A stretch of 64,000 bases of DNA from assembly GCA_964023275.1 (NCBI GenBank), contig OZ029919.1, forward strand, positions 248,001 through 312,000, in the 5' to 3' direction. Below, piece after piece: positions 1 to 13,855 of the stretch; position 1 is the first letter of the stretch; each line of letters begins with the position of its first letter. The translations under genes and the position numbers were made by a program. This stretch comes from Norana najaformis (Eukaryota; Annelida; Clitellata; Crassiclitellata; Hormogastridae). The notes under the pieces are model-generated. The model was not told the DNA's origin and did no database searches. It saw only the letters and a list, made by a program, of their open reading frames with translations.

Positions 1-992
1 TAGGATAGGGTGGGGTATTGTAGTAGAGCGTAGTGTAAGGTAGGGCTGGAAATAGTATAGTTTGGAAGTGTATGGCCTTATAGTGTAGGGTACGCACGGC
101 GGGATAGGCTAGGGTAAGAACGGGTAGGAGTAGATCAGCCCTACAAATATGCTTTTTGTTACAAATACTTCTAACCTAAATTTGCTTGAATCTCATTGGC
201 CACCTTTAAGAAGTGTTGGAGTCTCAACCCGTACCCCCAGAGAGACACCAGCTCAACCACCTTAGCTCCAAAAAGACCCTTTCCTTCGCATCTCTGCCAC
301 TCCTTGACCGGAAACGATCAGAGGATCCGGCGAATGAAACAGATGCAGACGATTGGACATCAGTGCAGTTCATACGAGGCATTGGCGCCAAGAAAGACTA
401 CACTGTTTCTTGGTCAGTTCAGTGCAGCAGATGAATTTTGGTGAAGATGGTTACATTAAATGAATAAAGCGAAAGCTGTTCACCTTGCCAGTCACGAGAA
501 CACGACAAGTAGTTCTCCAGCTGACAGACACTTGCAGGACCTGAAAGAAAAGTTCAGCGGAAATTACCTTGCTTTTTCCGACGTTTATAGCGGCATAAGT
601 GAATGCATCGAGAACATACCCGAACATGTGTTTAAGGCTGGGTCATGGTTGCCAGGTTTTCGAGACAACGACTTGTGCGACGCATAATGCAAAGTAAGAA
701 CGAGAACGGATGATATTAAATGTGGATGCTGTGCTAAAGAACCGGATGTTGAAGGATGGACCATTACATTATTTTCTTACAGATCAACTTTTTGTTCTTT
801 AGAAACTCTAACAACACTTAGGCTAGCAAGCGCAGCGCTTTTCAAAGGTAGACGCAATCTTAATGCATAGGCCTAAACATATGCAAACATACATAAATAT
901 ATACATACATACATGTAATATATACATGCATATATACATGCACGCATACACACAAATTCATACATATACAGACACACACACGCACAACATAC
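1..992. other. Window edge: intron sequence with an unrecognised plus-strand open stretch
   Basis: Positions 1-130 are degenerate G/T-rich repeats of a GTAGGG/TAAGG type. On the plus strand, 213-434 is open and ends in a stop after VQCSR. A second frame at 460-687 includes FSDVYSGISECIENIPEHVF. I recognise no family in either. Positions 890-980 are TA/CA-rich simple sequence. No DEG/ENaC TM2 was seen on the minus strand. Confidence 0.4.
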
Positions 993-1146
993 CTGGCATG
1001 TAAGGGGCTTTGCACTGGCATTGACTGACGAGAGCCTTCGTTTTGCACTCGAGCTGACATTTGGCTGTTGAATATTCATCCGTCGAATTAAAGAACTCGT
1101 AAGGCTTTGAACTGCATTGACCCCACGGAGCCTCAAGGCTCACACT
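993..1146 (-). CDS. Channel gene exon 32: Cys-rich segment ahead of TM2 (last exon in window)
   Basis: The exon encodes [11 protein letters not shown], then [20 protein letters not shown] and CKAPYMP, then a GTATGT donor in phase 1. This is the DEG/ENaC Cys-rich stretch (P-W-G-x-C, Y-S-x-x-x-C-x-x-x-C, C-x-C-x-x-x-x-M-P). The remaining Cys-rich part, TM2 with the selectivity filter, and the C-terminus were not found between 1 and 992 on the minus strand and are expected beyond the left edge. Confidence 0.9.
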
Positions 1147-4100
1147 CTGCACCAGAGGGGTTAAACAACGTTCAGCCATGAAATGAATTGAAAACATTAA
1201 CACGTATTTGTTTTAATTTTAAAAAACATTAAAAACGTTAAGATATCCGACCGACTTGTCCAATGAAGGCAAATTGGCCTTTGACGGCGTCTTGCCGCTA
1301 GGAATCACGGTCACCCATAACACAGTATTAACGTAGTTAGTTAAGTCCATATTCCTGAAATTACTAAGAAATGTTCAAGTAACGCCTGAATTCAGAAACA
1401 GCTGTGGATTAATCAAATCAAAATTCGCCGATAATTATGTGGAGGAAATATCGACACTGATATTTATAGGAGTCACTGGTCACTAATGACAAAGAAAATT
1501 GTGACCAGACTTCTCCGATGCATAATGATTGTCATAACGGCGATCTGAAAGTAGTTGGATTAGATTGTATTATTATAGTAGATTTGAGTATAATGTTCGT
1601 CGGATTCTACAGAGAACGACCGATCTATTGCCGGTTCACTGTTAACATACGTCCACCAGCTTCTCACTGCAATGCCACTTAATTCAAAAACATGACAGTT
1701 AAGCAAAAAATTGACTCGAAAAATCCCAGAAGCCGAAGAATAAATACGTTCCCTAACATAAAAAGCTCTTAAGAATACGAATCTTCATTAAATAAGAAAA
1801 GATAATAAAACGTTTTTATGTTAATGGGCTGCACAAGAAAACAGATCAGTTACTGCACTTATTAACCCTAGAACGCACACAGCTCCCACCACCGAAGGAC
1901 GAACGGTTATTCAGAAGGAAACACAGACAAATTGTTTTCTAACCGATTGCACTTAGCATTGATTATAAATTGTGATGACTTAGAAGCTGACAGTTGATTG
2001 ATAAATAAATGACAAAATTAATGATGATCGTCAGAGACGTTGCTATTGGCGATAATGAAAACAAGAGGCTGATATGGTTAAATGATGAATAAAGTCATTC
2101 GCAAATAAATGCACTTCAAAATATATTCACTCCTCAATAAAATCACTCCAAAAACAAATTCACTCTTAAATTAATTCACTCCTGAAGTATCTATTCGAAT
2201 GATTTCTATAGCGCCGTAATGGTAATGCCCAAGTCATTAGTTGATGGTCGCTTCAAGTGAAATCGCAATCAAAATCATAATCCGTTGGAGAAGCCAGGTC
2301 GAATTCCAATGGGTCAGAGAAATAGAATGCCAGGCTACGGTTGGTAAGCCAGATGAAAGAGCCATGTCTTAAGTTTAGAGCTGAATGACATCAAAGAGCT
2401 GGCAAAACGAACTGAACTGAGCAGAGAATTGCAAAGCTTTGGACGAGCCACCGAGAAGGCCAAGAGCCCAACAGCGTTCGGGTATAGAGCACAGCAAGTC
2501 ACAGTGTCTACTGATCGAGTGTAATATCTATTAGTATGAGTGGTGAGCACGAAACGTAAATAGGTCGGCTGACCAAATTATTTGCTAAATTGCACATATC
2601 AACAGCTCAAGATGAAATGCACCATACTTCCTTCTTTGAAAACGCTAAACTGCAGACTAATATCTAAACGTTTATGAATTTAAATTAAAGTAAAAACGTG
2701 TCTAAAGCCTATTTAATCAGCAGAATTTAAAAACCAAAACACATAGCCCAAATTCCGCTAAAATTCAACACACTTTTAAACTGACTCAAACAAGAATTGT
2801 GATCTAATCTAATCTAATCCCGTAATCCAAAACGAAATCTCAAATGACACAATGATGATGAAGACGACGACGATGATGATGAACTAACCCCGGAATAGTC
2901 GAGAGGAGCCATGGTCTGGAATCCTGGTGGAACCATGAATCCAGCGTCCATCACCTGAGTGACGTCATTCTGGCTTCGAAAGTGCATCTGAAAGCAACGC
3001 ACTGGGGCAGGTAACCAATGGGACGGATTCAGCAACAGCTAATACTTCTAATTTCATAGAGAAGGCTTTCAATTCGACGATGGACGGCGCATATGATTCT
3101 TGCATTGATATGGAAACAACTGGAGGAAGAAAAGAAGCCGGAAGCAAAAACAGTAGTGAATATTATTATGACGAAGATGGCTGTTAGAACAATGATAACA
3201 ATTACAACAACAATGATGATGATGACAATGATGACGATGGTGACGATGATGGCTATGACGATGACGATGATGATGAATATGACGATGATGATGATGATGA
3301 TGACGATGAGAGGAATGACAAGGACGACGTTTACCTTGATTCCTCGGTTGTATCCGTATCCTGGAACATCTTCGGGCTCTTGGACATTTAGCACGAGCTG
3401 AAGCCCATTTTTCTCTCCTAAAAACAGAACCAATTTCCTGGGCGTTAATTGCGAGATCAACGTCGTTGTCTGAAAAGTCATCTTTGAAAGCAAACAATGA
3501 AGCGACAGAATCGCCTATCGAAGAGCGAGCAGAATGTCGAACAAACTACTTGTAACATCTGCGCAGCAGTTCTATTGTGACGAGTTGGATATTGCCGAAA
3601 CTGCTTGAGTCTTCGAACGCTTCTTGAATGCAATGACTCTAGTGACCTTGACGGCATAAAGCGCTATCTAGTGTTTTCAAAATTTTTGCAGCTGAAATTT
3701 CTAATTTAAAACGGCAATACCGAAGCGTAGAAGTTGCAAGACTCATTGAAAGTAACCCTAACCTAAGTTTTTCGCAACATAGCGTCATACCAACTTCTTT
3801 ATTAACTCCTGTTCTAATGTTTTCCATCCTCATTGGTCATCTGGCTAATCTCTTCTTTTTCAAGAAGACCATTTTCCTCTGCTTTTGAAGCTAATCTAAT
3901 CTAATGGACGGTGGGCATTATATGTGAATGACCACGGATTGTTCTGTCGGGCTGCAGTGTATGTATACCTGTGTTGTCTGCCGACAGAATGCGCTCTTTG
4001 TTTCCATTGAAGGTGTAGCAGGCGCCCATGTCCGTGTACTCTATTTCAATTTCGTCGTCATAACAGTCTCTGCCACTCCACGAGCAGCTGATGATGCAAG

Positions 4101-7100
4101 ACGAGAGACACAAATTATTATCAGCCAAACTCAGTTCTCAGCTGCTTCAGTTCATTCGAAAAACAAGCATCACTCTTCCCATTCAACAGACCTTTCATCT
4201 GGGTACTCAAGTGCAAACAATATGTAGATTTATATCTACATTATACATATGCATAGACTCAAATAGAATGCTGACTATGGAGTTAAAGGCTCATTAAAAG
4301 CCTAGTTATTAATATTAATAAAAATTAGGCTGAACTTTATTGTTTTATTGTTTCTGTTACAGACAGCAATCGTAATTCCGAGATTTCTACAGCGCCCAAC
4401 GAAAGCCTCGCCGCGGGGACCAGCTTATTCACAGGCGCTCAGTCAAAACAAAATCGATAGGCAAAGGGGTTCGGTTCCAGGTCAAGATCCAAAAGTCAGA
4501 CGGAGAGACAGCGTGGGTAAGGTAAGGCAAGAAGGCGAGGTAAGGTAGAGTAAGGCATGGCAAGGTAAGGTAAGGTAAGGTTAGGTAAGTTAAGGCAAGG
4601 TACGTTAAGATAAGAATAGTAACTTCTAAATTCATTCAACAACCTGTGTGAAAATGGACGTTTTAATGCGCGGTCGTGGGCAGCTGATGGATCTTCGGGT
4701 TGAATCGCAGGTAGGGTTAAAGCAGGCAGTAAATAGAATAACCTTCTGTCAGGTGTTGGATTCTGTTTTGACCAATTTAACCGTCCACGAAGGACTTTAT
4801 TTCAATCAGCAAAGCTGCTATATGCGCTATATTAGTGAAGGAATGCCGTAGGCTAGATAGATGCATGTAGATGGATCTACAGGTCAGCAAAGATGGCCGC
4901 CTTACTGGAGTATGAGATGCTCTTTAGTGTGTCCAACCATCTTCCTCAAGTCTCCCATGTTATACTCTACACATAACATAAACCGAAAATTAGTTAACGT
5001 AAGTACCATCATAATTTAGTATCATCATCATCGTCGTCGTCATCATCATCATCATCATCATCACCATTGTCTTCCTTCCAGTCATCATCATCATATCATC
5101 GTCGTCGTCGTCGACGTTGTCGTCGTTATCGTCATCATCACCATCATTGCTATCTCTATGCAAACATTGATCTTCGAGGGTTAATCGATAAGCAATCAAC
5201 ACCAGCAGGCCACAAACGCAACTAACATCAAATAACAAAAATAGACGTTCTAATGGGAGAAATTAACACCAATTAACACCAGTACCAACGCAACTTAAAC
5301 TAATTAACACCAGTACCAACGCGAATAGCATCAGATGTCACCAGTAGCAATAAGCACAGAGAACAGCTTAGCAAATGGGACGATTTACTGAGAACTAACG
5401 ATCGTTTTCTTTGATGACGAGGTCCATGTAGGATGTTCTTGGCAGCCGTTGTCCAGTGTAGGGCACTCGGGCTTCTTCAGACTGACAGCCGCTGCCAGCT
5501 CGAATACCTGCTAAGCAAAAGGTTTCCCTGTCGTACGCGATTCTTCAGTCATAGGCAGTTAACTACTCGCATATAAGCTGAGTCTTCGGACGAGGGACAA
5601 CTCCAACTCACCGACGCTTAAAAACGACCTCATTAGCTGAGGTTGTACTTGAATGGTTGTCTTGAAGGTGCGCTATATAAATGTCCCGAAAGAATAATAA
5701 ATGCTTTTGCTGTTCTTCAGTTTGATGAGCTATGGATCGGAGTCAAATGTTCCTTAGACAAGTTCTCAAAGCCATAACAACTGTTATTGTAGACAGCTTT
5801 TAATTCAACATTCTTAACACTTAACGTCACTGGCTGTCCCAGTCAGGTCGATATACTTGACTGTAGGCCATTCGCCGAGGGTGTTGCAGGGTAGGTTGTT
5901 TCAGACGGATGGTATTGCAACTGCAGAACTCCACCGCTCACTCTAGTCCCTCAGATGTAGAGGTCGCATTAAGTTGCAACATATACAGATATATATGTGA
6001 ATCTTCGAACTTTCTCAGGGGCACAAAAAGCCACTTCTTCACGGGCGCTATATATCAAGTTAAATCCGCAAAGACCAGATTGTTTGGCCAGTTTCGGTGC
6101 CAGGCCTGAATCCGGAGGCGAGGATAGGGCCAGGGAGACAACATGGTGCTACGGTGAAACTGTTGGTGGTGGAGTATTGATGGTGTAGGAGCGGAAACAG
6201 GAAGGAATAGCATCGTCAATACGAGCACTTGAATGCTCGTACTGACAAGCAAGAAAGGAGATGAGCGACCTAACTTTCTTTACTGTAGATCAGCACTTAA
6301 CATCATTTAAAGTAGTCTAATGTCATGTCAAGCAATGTAAGATTCTCGTGACGATCAATGACGATAACCGTAGGTCAGAGTTCAAGTGCGGAAAGAAGAG
6401 GTCATGATCACCTGCTTCTTGACATCTGAAGTCGGCCGAAGTCATAATGTTCCTGACAGTGACTGATTCGAGGTCCACCGTGAATCCGATTTTCTCGGCC
6501 ACAAAAGCCACCTGTTGCATTTGGCCATCGGCGTCATTCAGTGGAACAGTCGCAGAGTTCCAGTCGGATGCGTTCGTCTGGAACTCGTATTGCAGCTCCT
6601 TCAACTTCTGAGTGGACGAGGAGTTGGAGATGTTGGTTGTCTGAATGCTAAGAACGATCTTCGGATGACTCAGTCGATACTGAAACTGGAGACAGGCTGT
6701 CCCGTTGAACTGCATCGGTGGAGCCAGCAACACAGCCATGTCAATGCTCGGTCCAAACACAGCTTCCATGTAATAGTCTGCAAGACATCAAATCAAATTC
6801 AAACAACTTTCAGACATTTTCATTAGCCAACAGACCTCATACGATTTATGTAGCGCATTTTGTGGAACTATATTCACATGCGGTACACAACCTTGTATGC
6901 ACAACAGGCCTTAGAGGAGGAGTGGCCGTGCAGCTCAAGAATCTGTTGCTTAAACTGCAGATAGAGTTAAATCAGATAAACAAAGGACAGCCTTTTCCAG
7001 GGCTTTGATTCTGCTTTGACCAGTTACAGTCCACAAATGACTTTATTTTGTTCAGCAAAGACTGTTATTTCCACCAGACCTTAGTTAGCAGAGATTTAAC

Positions 7101-10100
7101 CTTCTTCAGTGTGGCTCAGACTTTAATAAACGTCGTCTAACTGCTACTTTATGACAGAACAGAGATTTAACTTCCAATCTATTCTAATGACTTCTCGAGC
7201 ACTGTTATCTTGAGGCGGCAATCGGTAGCGCATTATGATACGGCGCTATAGATTCAAGATTAGATTAGCACCTTGGCAAAACGGCAAGAGGCAGAACTCT
7301 TTGACGACGTCTGGATCAGTGGTGCAGCACCAGGGCGCCGCCTCGTAGATTCCGTCAAAGGATGGATTGCGACAGAAGTTGCTGATGTGGCCCAGTTGAA
7401 CATCGTTGTCATCATCAGCGCTGACGAGCAGGGAGTCGGCGAAGTAGCTGGCGTCGTTGTACGGATGTAAATGAGGCGTATCCGATTTCCACGGTTGACA
7501 GACTCGGCCAGAGATCGTCTGGCTCTGCGATCCGACATAATCGCGGCCATCGGAAGTCGACAGGCACTCGCGTGTACTGCTCAAGTCTGCGCATAGATAC
7601 ACAACATAGAGCCATCATTCGGACTCATTCGTAAGTTCTTATCGGGATCGCTGATATACAGTTCAAAAACCAACTCTTAGAAGATTTAGGAACCATCTTT
7701 TTAATGAGACGGTGGTGTCATTACCGGCGGTTGTGGTGGCTGTGTTTATGAAAGCTGCCTGTGTAGATGTAAGAACCCAGCGAGACTGCTGCTCGGATGC
7801 ATCAGTGTAACCACAGCTGTTCATATCTCGAAAATCACACGAAATCAACGACTCCCCAACGCGAAGATCTAAGCACATCAAAATTCTGTTATTATCCGAT
7901 AGAAGTAGATGACATCACATTAGATCTTTAGGGTTAGCACCACTGAATTCAGAAGATAGAATTGGTTGGAAACTGTTTCAAAATAGCTTTCATTGTTCAG
8001 AATATAAAATACCGTTAGTTTCTTCTTGCTAGAGTCATTCAAAGTCTGTCACTTTGCGCTGTTGGATTGCAAGTCCGTCCGAATTAAGGTTCATAGCAGC
8101 ACATGATTTCAATCTATCGATCTGCAGCAACGATGACCATGTGGCTGACAAATCTTACCACTTCTTGGGCAGGCATTGGATTCAATGCTGATGTTGTGAA
8201 TCGTAGTATTTTCCGTTGCATCGATGGCAATCTGAAAGCTCGAAGTGTTGGCCTGCAGTCGAATTCTGATCAGTGCCAGGATTCTCTTTAGCCTTTGCGT
8301 GGATCCACTCGAAAAGATCGTATGATTCAGGTTGACCCCATCAGTCGATCGCTGGAACAACTGCACTTTAAAACTGGAAGCCAGTTCAGCGTTCACAGTC
8401 ATGCAGACCTCGTCTGCAGTTCCTCCAACTGCAACGTCGTAGACGTCCGACACGAACTGAGAGATCGGTGCTTTGGTCGTCTGGGTTTCGTCCGGCGAAA
8501 TCCGTTCAATGAGAAGCGAATAATCTGGCATCAGAACTAGTTCCATTAACCTTATCAATTAATATGTCAAACTACTGCAGAATGGGATGCAACCGGTTCC
8601 AATAATCAAAGTATGAGAACTGTGGGATTACGGGTAGTTAGAACTGAAATGAGGAAGAGGGGTCTTTTGCAAGATAGAAGGACGTTCTTCAACGTGGCGC
8701 TTATCCGTGGATCTGCGGATGGTATTTGCCAGATTTTAACTCAAAGTGTTGCTCAGAGTATGGCTCCGGTGTCTCCAATCAGTTTCCCTGACGTGCATGT
8801 ATATATAAACCATCTCTCTTCTCGCTCATTAGACATTACTTGTGTGATTGGCCTAACTGCGTGCCTCGAAATCGCCACTTGTTACTAGTTCTCTTCCTAC
8901 TCACTGAAGCTAAATCCTACACCCTCCGGCCACAGTCCTGTTTTGTACCCCTCCACTCATCGACCAGGGTGATAGATTTTGGAACCCAGGCCAGGACTGC
9001 TATGGCACAGTGTAGTTATTTCAGGTGGCGAAACCATCTTCAATTGTAAACTCGTCTAGCCAAGTGTAAAATAGGCATCCAAAGTATTTCCTCGGGACCC
9101 TGACTCTACTAAGTAGTGTTTTCTGAAAAAAAGATGCTATACAAACGTCACCAAAAGGGCAAGGTGTCCTCATACTGAATTCAGAAGCATGCGCAGTCCT
9201 GTCAGCAGTACGAATACCTTGAGTAGTATTCGGGCTGATTTCGTACGTGATGTTGAAGATGCAGGGAACGACAGCGGTTGGTATAGAGATGTGAAGGACG
9301 CCGTTATCCGTCGAGTATTCAACTCCGTCTGCTAATGTCATCCAGATAATCGATGACTTTACGAAGACTCCAGAAGACCAAGACCAGATCTAGACACAGG
9401 AACATAGAGAACCGCGTGCTATTCTCAGTGGCGGGTCCAGGATGCTTGCGTGGGGGCAAGGGCGTTTCCAGAGGGGCGCCACATTCTGACAGTCCACCAT
9501 GCACGGGTCGAGTCTGAGGGGCGCCGGCATATAACCAAGAAGTGCGGCGCGGGTTCGGACGAACCGCTTCCTCCCCGCCTCTATAGCTAAATCCGCCATT
9601 GGCGATTCTCAGCCCCGACATGCGAATGGTCCAGTCTTAAATCCACACGAACTTTTCTAAGTCTAATCTAATCTGAAACCCTCTACAGCGGCGCAATCGT
9701 AACGCACAACACGTCAAATGACCAATGAACTATCTGATTAGCGTCTCTTGAATCGGGGCATATAAATTTATAATTGTAATTGCAATCAATGGGCTTCGAA
9801 GTAAAACCGCTTTCCAAAACCACAATCCATTGGACTAATGGAGCCTGTCGCGACCCACAAGGCTCCGCAAGACAGGCTACGAATGATTGTGCAAAACACT
9901 CTCTGCAGATCTTTCGCAGAAAAAGAACATCTGCTACAATTACGCAGAACTGTTTTTAAGTCTTCAACGGCCGAGTATAAGCGACTGAAAGAAGCCAACC
10001 GTGACATTGACGCTGCCGACTTGCGAAGTGGTGCAGCCGGCCGTATCTACAGTAATGGCTGCTCGAAGACTGGCGTTGAACGCTGTCAGGCCGATCACGT

Positions 10101-11152
10101 AGACTGTAGCGGCTTTGCTGACAGATGTCAAGTCCACGGTTCCTGCGAGGTCCCTTCGAACGATCACTAAAGCTAAGGATAACCACAAGACATAGAATCC
10201 CATTTCTCAGCAAACTGGTCTCATAATTATGTGGCAACCAATGGCCCTTAAAGGCAAGTATGATGACGCTCTGAAAATGCAGTAAACGCTCTAGAACTAC
10301 AGCTGTCGTTGACATTAATATCTAGCCCTGTTCGTTGTAGTCACATTTAAGGAACGGCCTCTACTTTAAGAGCTGGTCAATCGAACAAGAGTAAACAATC
10401 TACTCTTTCGCGCCCTTACTAGGTTATTAAAAGGCTCTATATAAATAGCCATATACACACATGCATACACACATACATACATACATACATACACACATAC
10501 ATACACACTCGAGAGAAGAGGACTGAGTGACTCACTTTCGCCTTCGATCGTCAGAGATCCGTCGCCTGCGACGTATTTCCCGATCAGCTGCTTCGATCTT
10601 CTGATGATCCGATCCACGCACAGCGTCCGCTTCACACAGTCTGCATCATAGTAATCTGCTCGAGTAATGTAAGGTAAGGTAAGTTAAGGCAGCGTTAGGT
10701 ATTTAATCATTTATTACATCTCTTTCAACACTCATCCGACGAGATTGGTTGTGCGACGAGGTGTTAAAGCAGGTTAGTGTCCTACTACAAGTCGCTTTAT
10801 CACATACCACAAGATCTATTACAAAGGGTCTGCATTACAGCACTTATTCAGTGTATATCAGCTGAGAAACACCCCATGCAAACGAACAGATAGTGCAAGA
10901 GCACAAAGCGAGGAGACTTCTTTAAGGCGACATCTCTTACGCTAAGGCAGCTTCTTCTTATCATAGGCTGCTCTGAAAAAACAAAGGCCTAATGATACGA
11001 CTTAGTCTGTTGCTGCCAGTAGTGCTAAATAGTTGTTCCTTATAAAGTTTCCAGCTGACCGACCTCGAGATTTACTTCACACTTCATTGCGACTAGGTAT
11101 ACGATTATCTTATATTGCCAAAAGCTCCTAAATTGTTGAGCTACATATTACG

Positions 11153-11201
<49 letters not shown>

Positions 11202-12985
11202 AATCATCAACATCATCATTAGTCGCTGAAATGAAACGGTTAGGCAAACCAAACCTGTTTCCATAACAACGCAGTCCACTTCCTCCCTCAGGATCCGATC
11301 GAAGGAAACGATGGAATAGCCCGTGGTTCTGCGATCGCCGATGAAGGCCAGCTGGAACTGTCCGCTAGGAAGACACAACGAAACGTTGTAGGTCAAGTGA
11401 GGGTCACTGGCCGCGTATGAAGCAATCTTATAGGTCATAAGGTCAAAGACCGAAGTGCGGTAGAGATGTACGGCATCTTTGCTGAAACCCTTCGCCACCA
11501 CACGCATCGTCAGCAGCCGGGTGCTGCCGCTGGTGACGATGGTTGGAGTCAGCATCACGTTGTCCGCAAAGCAGCCTCCGCTCGCATCACAAGTCTCCAA
11601 CGGAGACCAAGCTATATCTGCATAGGTTCAAAGAGCAAAACAATTCTTGCCAGAATGTATTAGCACTCATCTGATCCGTTACATGACGCCTATCAGGAAC
11701 CTTATCTCAAAGCCCACATTTATAAAAAAGAGTAGTAGGTAGACTTTGCCTACTCCTTCTCCCCTTAATGTCTACTCTGCCTTCAACTTCTCCTCCCTTC
11801 TACTTTTCTTTTTACACTTTCATCCATTTCGCCTAATTTCTCGTATCTTCTTTATGGTCCTCGTTCTCTGAATTTTACTTCCGCTTCTTCTTCATTTTCC
11901 TCCTCCTCTTTCTCTTCTTCTTCCTCAAGCTTCTCTTCGTCTTGTATGATTTTTCTACTCGACATTGTTTTGAACAATTAAACAGCAAAAGCAAAATCAT
12001 TCTGAGGGCGATTTATTATGGTTGTTTGTGGCTGGCCTCGGCAGAGATAACACGGTACCACAGATACCACGCGGTACCACGGTACTATTCGAAAATAGTC
12101 TGAACCAGCGGAGGACAATGTATCTCTAATAAGACATACAGACTGAAGGAGCGGGAGGACTGGAGTTTCTCTTTCCTTCCAACAAATCGCATTCTGAACA
12201 TCTGAACTAATTTACTAGTATTGTTTAGCACGATCAAGTTAACAAGCCACCAAGCGAGAAATTAACAGCACCTAAGCTTAAAACTATGCTGCAGAGTGGA
12301 AAAAAATAATCGTTCCCATTCCTGCGGTGCTTATATTCGATGGAAACTCCTAAAACATTGTAGTTCTAGTTTTTGACAACTTAAGAAACCCTGAAGTCGG
12401 GAGATTAGACTTGAGCTCACTTAGACCATCCTTCGTATTCATCTCCGTCCATTCTGCTCCATATCGATAGCCACACGACTTATACGATGTATTGCAGTTG
12501 ATGCTGTAAAGCTCCGTCGAAAACTCCTCTAACCAAAGGACACACACAGACAGATAGATATCCGAATAGACATAGACAGACAGACAGACAGACAACAGCA
12601 AAGTTCAAAGTTCAACAGTTCATTACGTGTTTGTCCTGTAATTAATCGTTTATTACAAAATTATTTTGTCAGTAACTGTAATGTATGCAATATGCTATTA
12701 GAAAAATACAACTGCTTTCGTGTAATTTTATATAATATAGACATTAACATTTGTGACATTTAGACATAAAACGAAATATAAACCGTACCACTAACCCTAA
12801 TAAATTTAATGATACTAATTAAACATGAGTAACTCATATATTTATATTTTACAGATTTCCAATTATAAATGCTTAAGTGTTGAGTATTTCATTATGCAAC
12901 ACCCTTACAGAACCCTCTCCTTCTCCATCTCTCTCTCTCTCCTTCTTTGAGAAAAAATCGTAAGTATGTATGCAAGTAGTTGTGT

Positions 12986-13022
<37 letters not shown>

Positions 13023-13823
13023 TGTGTGTGTACGTCTACATTCAAGCATGGCCGGTTTGGATCCCTTGAATGTGCGCATACTGAAGTTGGTGCCAACTTC
13101 TAAGAGGCGTCCCTTAACCTAACTGCAGAGACAGTGACAAATTTGTGACTGGCAACCAGGTGCCCTTTCCGATGTATAGATCAGGGTCAACGAACTGCAG
13201 ATGCAATTTAGGCTATAAAACGATGAGAGCTCTGTGGCAAGAGAAAGCTACATTTTATACATGTATATATACATATATAAAATGTAGCTTTCTCTTGCCA
13301 TAGAGCTCCCATCGTTATAAATATGTGTGTATATATAGATTGACAGAACATTTTGCTGGTTACCTGCGACGAAGCAGGCTCTGCTGTCGATGCTATGCAG
13401 GATGACAGTCGCATATTTGCTGGAACCAGTGTAGTACTGCGAGGCGGTTATTTCCAGCTGAAGCCAAGTATCATTCGGTAGCCCTGGCGGCAATTTTATG
13501 TTGAAATTGCGATGTCCCGATTGGCTGGCATTCACTATCTCCTTGACGACAGGAGCTGGCAGAGGAACCGTTGCCCTACCAGCTGCAGCAACCGCAGACG
13601 ATGCAGCGAAGGAGAAGAGAGAGAAACGCAAAGCGACATTTAGTGAGTTGAGGGAGGCAGACAGGACAAGACATTGACGTATGGGGTCCATGCGGAACGA
13701 AGGAGATCGAAGAACGGATACTTCGCCGTCACCCTTGAATTCACTTCTGACACCTGCAATCAACAGAATGCAATGGACCGCAGTGAAACTTCACCCTCGA
13801 ATTTACACCTGGCACCTGCAATG

Positions 13824-13855
<32 letters not shown>

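Noticed and set aside
2806-2822. CTAAT repeats as possible branch-point arrays
   Set aside because: On the transcribed (minus) strand they read GATTAG, so they cannot be branch points of the channel gene. They look like SINE tails.
3029-3497. Long minus-strand frames rich in Ile/Val or His, and a Met-rich plus-strand frame at 3093-3401
   Set aside because: They are translations of a GAT/GAC microsatellite. Only 3335-3417 on minus is coding, as channel exon 30.
6515-6826. Plus-strand open frame of 103 codons
   Set aside because: It is antisense to channel exon 26 (a MAM second half with in-phase splice sites) and has no recognisable domain.
9319-9621. Minus-strand frame rich in Pro/Arg/Gly
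   Set aside because: It runs through the hAT MITE at 9426-9601 and contains only the 5' part of exon 22.
9838-10170. Plus-strand open frame of 110 codons
   Set aside because: It overlaps channel exon 21 on the opposite strand and shows no family signature. The minus exon fits the gene's phase pattern.
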